A stretch of 64,000 nt of DNA, taken from assembly GCA_903882805.1 (NCBI GenBank), contig CAIRYK010000043.1:62001-126000 (forward strand), written 5' to 3'. The notes under the pieces are model-generated. The model was not told the DNA's origin. It saw only the letters and a program-made list of their open reading frames with translations, and did no database searches. The position numbers were made by a program, and so were the translations under genes. Below are positions 55,197 to 63,583 of this stretch, piece after piece. The first letter of the stretch is position 1. Each line of letters opens with the position of its first letter. Source of the stretch: an uncultured Bacteroidota bacterium. Lineage in GTDB: Bacteria > Bacteroidota > Bacteroidia > Chitinophagales > Chitinophagaceae.

Positions 55197-55535
55197 CGCT
55201 TCATTAAATTAACACCCCTGTTACCCCAATATTGATGTAAAGTATCGGATAATTGGATTTCTCATATAAAAATATAGAATAAAATTAATTCTTTACCCCC
55301 TCCCTATCATCAAAAGTTATCCACACCAATGTTATTATACTGACAGACAATAATTTACAGATACAAAACATTAACATAAAAACACAGATTTGCCAGTAGC
55401 GATAAGAAAGTGCGTTTTTACAAAGTTATGTCATAAACCACTAAATGAATTGGAGTGTTGCACATAGTGTGTATATCTTCCGCCGAGGCAGGCCGGTCAT
55501 TTTAGTATTTTCGCAGTTTCCCAATCAGTAAAGTT
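55197..55535. other. Divergent intergenic region before the polysaccharide operon
   Basis: No gene was seen in these 339 bases. TAACTTTG on the minus strand at 55421-55428 is a candidate -7 element that would give the polysaccharide operon a leader of about 220 bases, long enough for control. TATTTTCG at 55506-55513 on the plus strand may serve the DUF1835 gene. Confidence 0.35.
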
Positions 55536-56363
55536 ATGGTATATCATATAGTAGTAGGCGACCATGCCGCAGCGCAACTTGATCAGGCTTTGCATACCGA
55601 TCCGGCGATGCCGGATACACTGGTAGTTATGCGCGACATTTTGAATGTTGGGCCGCTGGTGAAACGCGAAGGCCAGAAATTTTCTGATATGCGGACCGAG
55701 TTTTGGCAACAGGTGGTTATTTCTGAAAAAGGACCGGCGGAAGTAGATGACCTGGAACGACTACTGAAAACTGCCAACGAACTATCTAAAAATGAAACAG
55801 ATAAGATATGGCTATGGGCTGCGCCGCTTCCTGCCGATATATGCGCTTATTATTGGGCATTGCGCTACCTGACTAAATATGCCGGACGCATTTTCATTGT
55901 TAACATTGCCGGCTTGCCATTTCTAGACGAAAATGGCAAAGTATTTTTCCCAAAGAGCTTTTCCGAAATACTGCCAAAAGAACTGATAAAAGCAAAAAAA
56001 CTGGCGCGGCCGGTGACCAAATCTGAATTTGAGATAGATGCCGAAGAATGGTTGAAAATCAGTCAGGTAAATGCTGGAATAAGAACCCTTGAAGGCGGCA
56101 AAAAGGTACTGTCAAAAAACGATACCAATTACGACCATCAACTGCTCACTTTCTGCGCAGGGCATTTTCAGAAGGCGCAGAAAGTGGTGGCTCAAGCAAT
56201 GGCCAAATTCAATATACCCACCGGCGACCTATACCTTGTTTGGCGCCTTCGCCGCTTGGGCGAAATGGGTAAACTAAAAATACAGGGCGACCCGACTAAA
56301 TCGCCAAGAGATTTTGAAGTGTGCTTGCCAGTAACAACGGCCGAAGCTGTTCCGCTTTTTTAG
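55536..56363 (+). CDS. DUF1835 domain protein
   Basis: This 275-residue protein starts with YHIVVGDHAAAQLDQAL and has VMRDILNVGPL, the DUF1835 signature, then WLWAAPLPADICAYYWALRYL. A C-terminal DUF3658-like part holds LYLVWRLRRLGEMGKL. Members occur across bacteria as single cytosolic proteins without a known activity. No membrane helix or signal peptide is present. The next gene starts 90 bases later. Confidence 0.75.
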   Translation: MVYHIVVGDHAAAQLDQALHTDPAMPDTLVVMRDILNVGPLVKREGQKFSDMRTEFWQQVVISEKGPAEVDDLERLLKTANELSKNETDKIWLWAAPLPADICAYYWALRYLTKYAGRIFIVNIAGLPFLDENGKVFFPKSFSEILPKELIKAKKLARPVTKSEFEIDAEEWLKISQVNAGIRTLEGGKKVLSKNDTNYDHQLLTFCAGHFQKAQKVVAQAMAKFNIPTGDLYLVWRLRRLGEMGKLKIQGDPTKSPRDFEVCLPVTTAEAVPLF

Positions 56364-56440
56364 CCCATAATGTGTATAGTGGTGCAGATCGATTATTTGG
56401 TGCAAACCGACAACAAAAGCCGCTTTTGCAGTTATTAGCT

Positions 56441-56448
56441 TATTTTTG
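56441..56448 (+). promoter_or_regulatory. -7 element directly before a start codon
   Basis: TATTTTTG matches TAnnTTTG and lies 4 bases before the ATG at 56453, so the mRNA may be leaderless. TTTG at 56396-56399 and 56425-56428 are not at ideal distance. Confidence 0.42.
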
Positions 56449-56452
56449 CACA

Positions 56453-57064
56453 ATGGTATATGAATTGCCGCTGGTGGAGGTAAAAGTTAAACCACACCAC
56501 ATTACTACTTTACACCTTGTATGCTCGTTGGCATTCATAGGAGCAGGCGCTATAATAGCTGTTTACAATTATGCAATTCCTCTTTGGGGCGTGGCTTTGC
56601 TTTTGGTAGGCTTATCGCTGCTTGTTATTACAATAGCTAAAAATAAGTGGGCAACTGCCCCAAAAACAAATCAAATACTTCGTATTGCCGAACTTGCCAT
56701 TTCACTTACTATGGCTATTTATTCTGTTATGCAACAATGGAAATTCCCAATGGGAATGTTCGGCGCTTTGTCGGCTGCTATTGTATACGCGTTGTTTTGG
56801 GAGCGTGCAGCTGGCAGTGCACTGAAAATAACTGTAACTGAGGCTGGCATTACCCTTCCAGATAATTCACGCAAAAAATTTATTACCTGGCCGGAAGTTG
56901 ATCAGGTAACGCTTCGTTTTGGTACGTTTACAGTAGACTGTCTTGACAACCGTCTTTTTCAATGGACGATTGGCGACACCAAAACAAATGGACCGGATTT
57001 TGAAGCATTTTGCTATAAAATGATAGAAGACGGCAAAAGCAACAGAAGAAACGACGCCTGGTAA
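56453..57064 (+). CDS. Membrane protein with PH-like cytosolic tail, unknown
   Basis: The ATG at 56453 (MVYELPLVEVKVKP) gives 203 residues; an upstream ATG at 56321 overlaps the DUF1835 gene and adds unlikely sequence. Four hydrophobic segments are seen (about 20-40, 45-63, 80-97 and 105-122). The rest (ALKITVTEAGITLPDNSRKKFITWPEVDQVTLRFGTFTV) has the strand pattern of bacterial PH-like domains, with the ITW motif seen in several such membrane proteins. The function is unknown. Confidence 0.65.
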   Translation: MVYELPLVEVKVKPHHITTLHLVCSLAFIGAGAIIAVYNYAIPLWGVALLLVGLSLLVITIAKNKWATAPKTNQILRIAELAISLTMAIYSVMQQWKFPMGMFGALSAAIVYALFWERAAGSALKITVTEAGITLPDNSRKKFITWPEVDQVTLRFGTFTVDCLDNRLFQWTIGDTKTNGPDFEAFCYKMIEDGKSNRRNDAW

Positions 57065-57107
57065 CCGATAATAATACCAACACTTACTAATACCAAAATT
57101 TAATACT

Positions 57108-58400
57108 ATGCTCACAAGCAGTCCATACCTACTTTATTCCGATGGAAACGGCAATATTTTTGAAGACACATCGCTTTATGTGGTGGGCCGTACCGGGTGG
57201 GATGCCATACCAATAGACCCTGAAGACTGGATAGAGCTACCCGACGGCGGTAATCTATATGAATTACCCGGGCGTAAAGGTATAGGTATAGATGTAGAGA
57301 CCGGAGAAATGCGCCTTTGCACCCAGGGATGGGCCGTAGCTGCTTTCATTCCGCCAGCGCATACGGGCTTTTTTCTGGCCGCTTACGAAACTCAGCCAGA
57401 TGCTCCTACCCTGCCGCTGTTTTGCTACACAGCTGCAGGATGGCTCGACGATAAGTTTTACGTGCCTGCAGTGCGCATAGAGCGCGATATAAGGCAGGAA
57501 TGTAGCGGCTACGACGCTGTGAAGGTAGAACATGGCGTTGAAGCATTGACTAAAGCATACCCACACAACCGATTAGTAAAACACCTTGCCGACAACTGCG
57601 CGCTGACTTACCAGTGCCCAGCCGCCCGCAACTATTTTCTTGGACGCTGGGAATGCCCGGTGCCTACTTCGCCTGCTTGCAATGCCAATTGTATCGGCTG
57701 TATTTCTTTTCAGCCCGAGGAAGAGACTATTGTATCTACACAAGATAGGCTGCAGTTTAAACCCACAGCCGAAGAAATTGTTGAATTCACAGTGCCGCAT
57801 CTTGAATCGGCGCCCTATCCATTGATAAGTTTTGGGCAGGGCTGCGAGGGCGAACCACTACTTATGTGGGAAACAATAAAAGATGCCATTATAGAAATTA
57901 GAAAACACACCAAAAAAGGCAGCATAAACATAAACACCAATGGCAGCAAGCCAGCGGCGGTAGAACAACTAATGATAGCCGGACTGGATAGCATTCGCGT
58001 TAGCCTTAACTCCTGCCGCCCGGAGATCTACACAAAATACTACCAACCAAACAATTACCAGTTTCAAGACCTGATAGAAAGCCTTAAGGTGGTGCGCAAA
58101 TATGGCGGATGGTCGTCTATCAACTACTTTGTGTTTCCTGGTATGACGGATAGCATTGCAGAATATGATACATTGTGCGAGCTGATCCGCGAGACAGGTC
58201 TAAATATGATTCAGTGGCGCAATTTCAATATTGACCCCGACTGGTATCTGGGCAAAATGAATGTAGGCGACACTGGCGAATTTATGGGTATAAAGCAAAT
58301 GATGGAACTTATTCATGAAGAGTTTCCAGACGTGAAATTCGGTTACTTTAACCCGCCCAAAGAAAGAATGACCGACTACGAAAATGCATTTGCGCACTAA
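57108..58400 (+). CDS. Radical SAM enzyme, family not assigned
   Basis: This 430-residue protein binds a 4Fe-4S cluster through C191, C195 and C198 (CNANCIGC, spacing CxxxCxxC). The radical SAM barrel follows with ISFGQGCEGEPLL, NINTNGS, LDSIRVSLNS and YFVFPGMTD. The N-terminal 185 residues are not a known domain to me; they hold C71, C106, C132, C164, C170 and C183, which might bind another cluster or form an inhibitory or substrate-binding lid. The gene follows the membrane protein gene by 43 bases and may be cotranscribed. No precursor peptide gene or partner enzyme is adjacent. Confidence 0.82.
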   Translation: MLTSSPYLLYSDGNGNIFEDTSLYVVGRTGWDAIPIDPEDWIELPDGGNLYELPGRKGIGIDVETGEMRLCTQGWAVAAFIPPAHTGFFLAAYETQPDAPTLPLFCYTAAGWLDDKFYVPAVRIERDIRQECSGYDAVKVEHGVEALTKAYPHNRLVKHLADNCALTYQCPAARNYFLGRWECPVPTSPACNANCIGCISFQPEEETIVSTQDRLQFKPTAEEIVEFTVPHLESAPYPLISFGQGCEGEPLLMWETIKDAIIEIRKHTKKGSININTNGSKPAAVEQLMIAGLDSIRVSLNSCRPEIYTKYYQPNNYQFQDLIESLKVVRKYGGWSSINYFVFPGMTDSIAEYDTLCELIRETGLNMIQWRNFNIDPDWYLGKMNVGDTGEFMGIKQMMELIHEEFPDVKFGYFNPPKERMTDYENAFAH

Positions 58401-58434
58401 AATACATTAATTACAGACTGATTATCAATTACAT

Positions 58435-58486
58435 AGATAGACCTAAGGAAGTAATGCTCAAATAGCTTACTTTCTTAGGTCTATCT
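58435..58486. terminator. Long hairpin terminator overlapping the end of a convergent gene
   Basis: A 20-base stem (58435-58454 with 58467-58486, one G-T pair) starts with AGATAGACCTAAG and is followed by GTTTTAT. It ends the radical SAM gene; its right arm lies within the last six codons of the opposing gene. Confidence 0.78.
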
Positions 58487-59987
58487 GTTTTATAATCGTT
58501 TGCCCACTTTGTAGCGTTATTCGGAGTAGGTAAATACCTGCATGTTCTGCTAACAGCCTTATAGTTTTGAATGAAGATTCTGCCTCAATGTTAAAACGGC
58601 GGCCGGTAATATCGGTAGCTTCAACAGCCGATAATGAAAGAACTGTGCGATTGTTTAGAGTAATAACCCCGCTTGTTGGATTGGGGAAAACGGCAAGATC
58701 GCTGGCATCGGCAACCGATAGCGCAACCGAAACATCCTTAAAGCCTATGTACCGCACCACAGCAAGGTCGTTGTAAGGACCGGTAGATGAGTGACCGGCT
58801 AATACAATTTTCCCATCGGGCTGCACTGCTATGGCGCGCGCTATATCAATTTCGCCATGTACATCGGTGGTTATTTTACCGTTTAGCCCAAACGCGCTAT
58901 CTATACTGCCGTCATTGTTGAGCCTCACGGTTTCCATATCTATTTCAGAGCCAATAGTAGCATAACCAGCAATAGCCAGCTTACCATTGGGCAACAATGC
59001 AAGGGCTAACGCATCTTCTTCATCTCCATCGTAATCGAGCGTAACGATGCCTCCTTGGCCAAATGTGGTATCAAATGAGCCGTCAGTATTATAGCGAGCC
59101 AGTACAAAATTGCTACCGCCCACGCTAAAAGTGCCTGTACCAGCCAATACCACCTTGCCATCGGGCATTACCTGCATGGCCTTGCCGTAATTATAGGTAT
59201 TGCCGGCATTGCACATTACAAGTCCGGTATGATTGAATGTCGTATCTACCGATCCGTCAGTAAGGTAGCGTATAGCTATGAACGAAAGCCCCACCCTATT
59301 CAGGTATGCATACCCGCCTATTATAATCCTCCCGTCTGGGGCAATGCGTACTGCCTTAGAGCGCCCGCTAAACCTACCTGTAAATGTTGTAACCCTGCCG
59401 TTTATACCAAAAGCGCTATCCACAGCGCCATTGGGCAATATCCGGGCCAAGGCCACGCTGTCAGTGGCGTCGCCGGAAACTACTATTTTACCATCGGGTT
59501 GTAGCGCTATTGCGTATGCATGGTCTTCGTCGGCTGCAAAATCTATAGTAGCTATTCCGTATATGCCATAAGAGCTATCAGGTTGTCCATTATTTTGCAG
59601 ACGTATTGTAAGAAAATCAGCGCCTGTAGGGCCTGTGGCATAGGCGGTTGTCCCTACCAATATGGCCTTACCGTCGGGCTGCACTACCAAACCTGAACAA
59701 AAACTACTAAAACCAGCTTCGAACAAGCCGTTAGTACCGAAACTACTATCTATATGTCCCGTAGCAGTATAGCGTAACGCAATGATCCGGTTGTTTACCT
59801 CGCCCGACACCAATATTTTCCCATCAGACAACACCGCTACTGCACACAGCGTACTGCCACGGGTAGTGTCGGGCCGGGCTAATGCAATACCTGTATGCGC
59901 AAAAGTGGTATCTAAAAAAGACGATTGCGCTGTGGCTGCGCTATAAAAAGCACAACTAAGCATTACCGATAGGACGAGGCGTTTCAA
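58467..59987 (-). CDS. T9SS-secreted delta-60 repeat protein
   Basis: This 506-residue protein starts with TTG (MKRLVLSVML...) and has a signal peptide (cleavage near ATAQ, residue 20). Seven delta-60 repeats follow, each with a DGK-I-V-GG-type strand, a LARY strand and a DxxFGxxG turn, for example PDGKIVVSGDAT and GAVDSAFGINGRV. A T9SS sorting domain closes it (LAVFPNPTSGVITLNN, HAGIYLLRITLQSG). Seven units suggest a beta-propeller. It should be displayed on or released from the cell surface; ligand unknown. Confidence 0.84.
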   Translation of the reverse strand: MKRLVLSVMLSCAFYSAATAQSSFLDTTFAHTGIALARPDTTRGSTLCAVAVLSDGKILVSGEVNNRIIALRYTATGHIDSSFGTNGLFEAGFSSFCSGLVVQPDGKAILVGTTAYATGPTGADFLTIRLQNNGQPDSSYGIYGIATIDFAADEDHAYAIALQPDGKIVVSGDATDSVALARILPNGAVDSAFGINGRVTTFTGRFSGRSKAVRIAPDGRIIIGGYAYLNRVGLSFIAIRYLTDGSVDTTFNHTGLVMCNAGNTYNYGKAMQVMPDGKVVLAGTGTFSVGGSNFVLARYNTDGSFDTTFGQGGIVTLDYDGDEEDALALALLPNGKLAIAGYATIGSEIDMETVRLNNDGSIDSAFGLNGKITTDVHGEIDIARAIAVQPDGKIVLAGHSSTGPYNDLAVVRYIGFKDVSVALSVADASDLAVFPNPTSGVITLNNRTVLSLSAVEATDITGRRFNIEAESSFKTIRLLAEHAGIYLLRITLQSGQTIIKQIDLRK

Positions 59988-60079
59988 ATGATTGGCGTGT
60001 TTTGGTTGATTTGCTATTAAAATTAACGGATTATTCTATCATTTGTGTTTGGCTCTTCTCCTATCAGGCAAAATAACCC

Positions 60080-60721
60080 CTATTTCACCACAGTTGGCGG
60101 CAAACCAGCATCTTTATACTTCCATAAAAAGAAACAAGCATAGGTCCGGTAGGGCGACCACCTCGCCGATAGCTGCAACATTTGAGCTCGGGATTGTTTT
60201 TTGTCTGCAAGGTCTATACCATACAAATGAGCCATGGCTTGTTGTATCCCTAAATCATCGATAGCAAATACATCTTCGCGACCCAGCGTAAACATCAGCA
60301 GCATCTCAACAGTCCAGCGGCCTACACCCTTAATAGGTGTGAGAAAAGATATTATTTCATCGTTGGACATGCTTAGCAGCATTTCGTCGGTAACACCGTG
60401 TTCAATCATATATGCGGCAACATTACGCACGTAATTAGCCTTAGCGTTCGATAGCCCTACGCCCCTCAATTGTTCGAAGGGAGTATCGCGTATTTGCTTG
60501 GCTGTTGGCTCCGCGCCGCCATAAAGCGCCAAGAAACGCTGAAATATCACGTCTGCCACTCGGGTAGATAGCTGCTGACTCATAATTGACGCGCACAACC
60601 GCAAGCAGATATTGGGTCTCAACTGCATTTGGTAGGGAGTTACAAAATGCAATAACTGCGCCAGCGCTTTATCCTGCATAAGGCATTCATAATAAACAGG
60701 CTTTTCTTCGTTGCTGAACAT
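60080..60721 (-). CDS. AlkA-type DNA-3-methyladenine glycosylase
   Basis: This 213-residue protein is an HhH-GPD base-excision enzyme. The helix-hairpin-helix is LTPIKGVGRWTVEMLL, followed by REDVFAIDDLGI with the catalytic aspartate. It lacks the iron-sulfur cysteines of endonuclease III, and it is shorter than E. coli AlkA because the N-terminal TBP-like domain is missing, as in Mag1-like forms. It removes alkylated purines from DNA. It has no partner in the immediate surroundings. Confidence 0.88.
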   Translation of the reverse strand: MFSNEEKPVYYECLMQDKALAQLLHFVTPYQMQLRPNICLRLCASIMSQQLSTRVADVIFQRFLALYGGAEPTAKQIRDTPFEQLRGVGLSNAKANYVRNVAAYMIEHGVTDEMLLSMSNDEIISFLTPIKGVGRWTVEMLLMFTLGREDVFAIDDLGIQQAMAHLYGIDLADKKQSRAQMLQLSARWSPYRTYACFFLWKYKDAGLPPTVVK

Positions 60722-60789
60722 TGTCCTACTTTTTTGTGGTAAGATAGCGGGTAACGGTTACAATTACGCGTGCGCTCCCCTTAAAATGC

Positions 60790-60815
60790 CAATAGGCCGC
60801 TATTGCGGCCTATTG
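60790..60815 (-). terminator. Terminator of the DUF6580 gene
   Basis: CAATAGGCCGC (60790-60800) pairs perfectly with GCGGCCTATTG (60805-60815), 24 bases after the stop. The following T run on the minus strand is short (ATTTT). Confidence 0.6.
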
Positions 60816-60838
60816 AACTAATAAATACTTAAAGTTGA

Positions 60839-61396
60839 TTATGCTTTTACTTTCTGCGCTTTTTTCTCCAATCCCATTTGCACCAGGAAATAACCGCCAA
60901 ACACCAGCAAGCTACCCATCATGTCGCCCAAAAGAGTGTTTTTGAAGAATGGAACCGCATCGATAAAGGTTTTGCTCAAACCTGCAAATGAATAACCGTT
61001 CCAGCCTTCCATAAAGTAACCGAAGTTAGAGATAAGGAAAAATGCTGACGAAGCGCCAATAGTATAAGCCAATACGTTTACCGGCTTCATTTTCATATAC
61101 ATGCCTATAAGCGCTGCGCACAGCAAGCCGGCATAGTTGAACGGCATACCCACCCAGCTATAAAAGCCGGGAGTGCTGGTAAACAACTGAAAATAAGCGT
61201 CGGCAATGAACTGACCGAGGAACGGAACCAAAAACGCCAGCCCGCGCTTGTCCTTTATAATAGCGCCGCTAAAAAGACTCAATGCCACCATAGGCGCCAC
61301 ATTGGGCACGTGAAGCTGAGCATTGACGATACGAGCGGTAGCGCCGATGATGATTAAAAAAACTACGATTAAAATATTGAGGTTGCTGCGTTTCAT
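60839..61396 (-). CDS. DUF6580 membrane protein, ECF-transporter-like
   Basis: The ATG at 61396 (MKRSNLNILIVVF) gives 185 residues; an upstream start at 61438 would add 14 residues lying over the promoter candidate TATTTTTG at 61414-61421. Six hydrophobic helices are visible (about 8-25, 31-46, 50-66, 79-97, 104-125, 155-175). The pattern VPNVAPMVALSLFSGA and the LVPFLGQFIADAY segment match the DUF6580 family, whose fold resembles the substrate-binding subunits of ECF vitamin transporters. The substrate is unknown. Confidence 0.72.
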   Translation of the reverse strand: MKRSNLNILIVVFLIIIGATARIVNAQLHVPNVAPMVALSLFSGAIIKDKRGLAFLVPFLGQFIADAYFQLFTSTPGFYSWVGMPFNYAGLLCAALIGMYMKMKPVNVLAYTIGASSAFFLISNFGYFMEGWNGYSFAGLSKTFIDAVPFFKNTLLGDMMGSLLVFGGYFLVQMGLEKKAQKVKA

Positions 61397-61413
61397 GTTT
61401 AATGTTGTTGTTG

Positions 61414-61421
61414 CAAAAATA
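61414..61421 (-). promoter_or_regulatory. Candidate -7 element for the DUF6580 gene
   Basis: TATTTTTG on the minus strand, 17 bases before the start at 61396. The -33 box is not clear. Confidence 0.38.
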
Positions 61422-61485
61422 GTAACAAATCGGTACAAAGTGTACCGGACTATATAAAAAGTAAAAAGTGGGTACGGCCTGTGGA

Positions 61486-62493
61486 TTACGCCTTAGCCGG
61501 AGTATCGTATGCCCAGCGTATATAAGTGCTGCCCCATGTAAAACCGCCGCCAAATGCAGCCAGTATTATATTGTCGCCGCGGTGCATTTTGTTTTCCCAC
61601 TCCCACAGGCACAGCGGTAGTGTACCATTAGTAGTATTGCCGTAGCGGTGTATGTTCACCATTACTTTCTCCGGAGCAAGATTCATACGGTCGGCAGTAG
61701 CATTGATAATACGCTTGTTGGCCTGATGAGGCACCAGCCAGTGGACATTGTCGGCAGTAAGACCATTGCGCCCCATAATTTCTGCGGCAACATCGGCCAT
61801 GTTTTTTACTGCAAACTTAAATACCTGCTGCCCTTCCTGGTACACATAATGTTCCTTATTCATTACTGTCTCTATAGTAGCCGGCTTTACCGATCCACCT
61901 GCTTTCTGGTGCAAAAACACGCGTCCGCTGCCATCTGTGCGCTGCAGCGAGTCAATAATACCATAACCTTCAGTATCAGGCTCCAGTAGCACAGCGCCTG
62001 CGCCGTCGCCAAAAATAATGGCTGTGGTGCGGTCCTCGTAATTAAGTATAGAGCTCATCTTATCTACGCCTATTACTATTACCTTTTTATGCTTTCCTGT
62101 TTCTATAAACTGAGACCCAGTAGTAAGTGCAAATATAAATCCGCTGCACGCAGCGCTTACGTCATATCCCCATGCATTGGTCATACCCGCTTTATCGCAT
62201 ATCACGTTCGCCGTAGCCGGAAACTGCATATCGGGGGTTGTGGTAGCGCATATAACCAGATCTATTTCTTTTGGACTTATACCCCTTTTGGCCAGCAAAT
62301 TTTTTACTGCCTCTACAGCCATATCGCTACTACCCTTGCCTGCGCCCTTCAGTATGCGGCGCTCCTGTATCCCCGTTCTCGACTGTATCCATTCGTCGGT
62401 GGTATCCATCATTGTTTCCAGTTCCGCGTTGGTCAGCACGTAGTCGGGAACATAGCCTCCAACAGCAGTAATAGAAGCATGTATTTTTTGCAT
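61486..62493 (-). CDS. fabH: 3-oxoacyl-ACP synthase III
   Basis: This 335-residue enzyme condenses an acyl-CoA primer with malonyl-ACP to start fatty-acid synthesis. The catalytic triad is C116 (SAACSGFIFAL), H256 (VPHQANKRI) and N286 (RYGNTTNG). Length and motif order are normal. The usual partners plsX and rpmF are not adjacent. TAATTTTG on the minus strand at 62511-62518 may be its -7 element, 17 bases before the ATG. Confidence 0.94.
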   Translation of the reverse strand: MQKIHASITAVGGYVPDYVLTNAELETMMDTTDEWIQSRTGIQERRILKGAGKGSSDMAVEAVKNLLAKRGISPKEIDLVICATTTPDMQFPATANVICDKAGMTNAWGYDVSAACSGFIFALTTGSQFIETGKHKKVIVIGVDKMSSILNYEDRTTAIIFGDGAGAVLLEPDTEGYGIIDSLQRTDGSGRVFLHQKAGGSVKPATIETVMNKEHYVYQEGQQVFKFAVKNMADVAAEIMGRNGLTADNVHWLVPHQANKRIINATADRMNLAPEKVMVNIHRYGNTTNGTLPLCLWEWENKMHRGDNIILAAFGGGFTWGSTYIRWAYDTPAKA

Positions 62494-62648
62494 TTATTAG
62501 TATTTACCGGCAAAATTAAAAAATCATTTCCATAAGGAAACGTACCATTAGTATAAGTTACGGCGAAACGCCGCATTATGCGGCCTTGTTAACATTATTT
62601 ATACTTTTACAAAAACCTGTAATATTAACAGCCGTTGCCATTGCGCTA

Positions 62649-63404
62649 CTATGTGGCCATACCGCCGCACACGCTCAGCGTTTGCCCAGTTACGTACATG
62701 CTCATGTCGCAAGCGAGGTAAAGAGCAGCATTGGCCACGTCTTCAGGCTTACCAAACCTACCCAACGGAATTTTTTCCATCCATTTTTCGGCGCCGCCAT
62801 CTTTCAGGTAGTGCGTCATATCAGTTTCTATAAAACCAGGCGCTATGGCATTGCAGCGAATGTTTCTACTGCCTATTTCCAGAGCCACGCTTTTTGTAAA
62901 TCCTATTATACCAGCCTTGCTTGCAGCATAGGCGCTTTGACCGCCATTGCCCTTAACACCTACTACTGAGCTGAGGTTGATGATGCTGCCCGCACGATTT
63001 TTCATCATTGGACGAATCACCTGCTTGGTGAGGTTGTATACGCTTTTCAGATTTGCCTGCATCACCTCGTCCCATTGGTCGGGGGTAAGGCGCAGCAGTA
63101 AATTATCGCGGCTAATTCCGGCATTGTTTACGCATATATCTATTGTGCCAAAATCCTTAAGCACATCTGCAGTAAGCGTTTCTGCGGCTTTATAATCGGC
63201 GGCGTCGCTTTTGTAGCCTTTGGCTTTAACTCCCAGTGCAGCCAGTCGCTCCTCGAGCGCACGCGCTCGGTCTTCCGACGATAAGTAGGTAAATGCCACA
63301 TGGGCTCCTTGTTCGGCAAATTTCACAGCTATTGCCTCCCCTATTCCCCGGCTCGCTCCGGTTATTATCGCCACCTTGTTTTCGAGCAATTTCATTCCGT
63401 TCAT
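62649..63404 (-). CDS. fabG: 3-oxoacyl-ACP reductase
   Basis: This 251-residue short-chain dehydrogenase reduces 3-oxoacyl-ACP with NADPH. TGASRGIG (15-22) binds the cofactor and NNAGIS (92-97) is present. The catalytic set is S145, Y158 and K162 (SAYAASKAG). The ending LACDMSMYVTGQTLSVCGG is the classic FabG tail. The ATG at 63395 would give 248 residues and fits equally well. It lies 155 bases upstream of fabH on the same strand, so joint expression is possible. Confidence 0.92.
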   Translation of the reverse strand: MNGMKLLENKVAIITGASRGIGEAIAVKFAEQGAHVAFTYLSSEDRARALEERLAALGVKAKGYKSDAADYKAAETLTADVLKDFGTIDICVNNAGISRDNLLLRLTPDQWDEVMQANLKSVYNLTKQVIRPMMKNRAGSIINLSSVVGVKGNGGQSAYAASKAGIIGFTKSVALEIGSRNIRCNAIAPGFIETDMTHYLKDGGAEKWMEKIPLGRFGKPEDVANAALYLACDMSMYVTGQTLSVCGGMAT

Positions 63405-63583
63405 TTTGTGCCGCTAAAGTAGTGATTGCAATTGATAAGTGGTAATGTTGACCGAAATGCGCCTATAAAGTGGAGCATGCAAATCGTTTTCAGTTATTAA
63501 ATTGACATGGAAATTAATAGATATTATTGTTGCTAAGCAAACAAGTGAATTAGATTTAATTCTACATGTACATACATAAAACA

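Noticed and set aside
62555-62600. A terminator between fabG and fabH (CGGCG-AAA-CGCCG)
   Set aside because: The stem is only five bases with no following T run on the minus strand, too weak to call.
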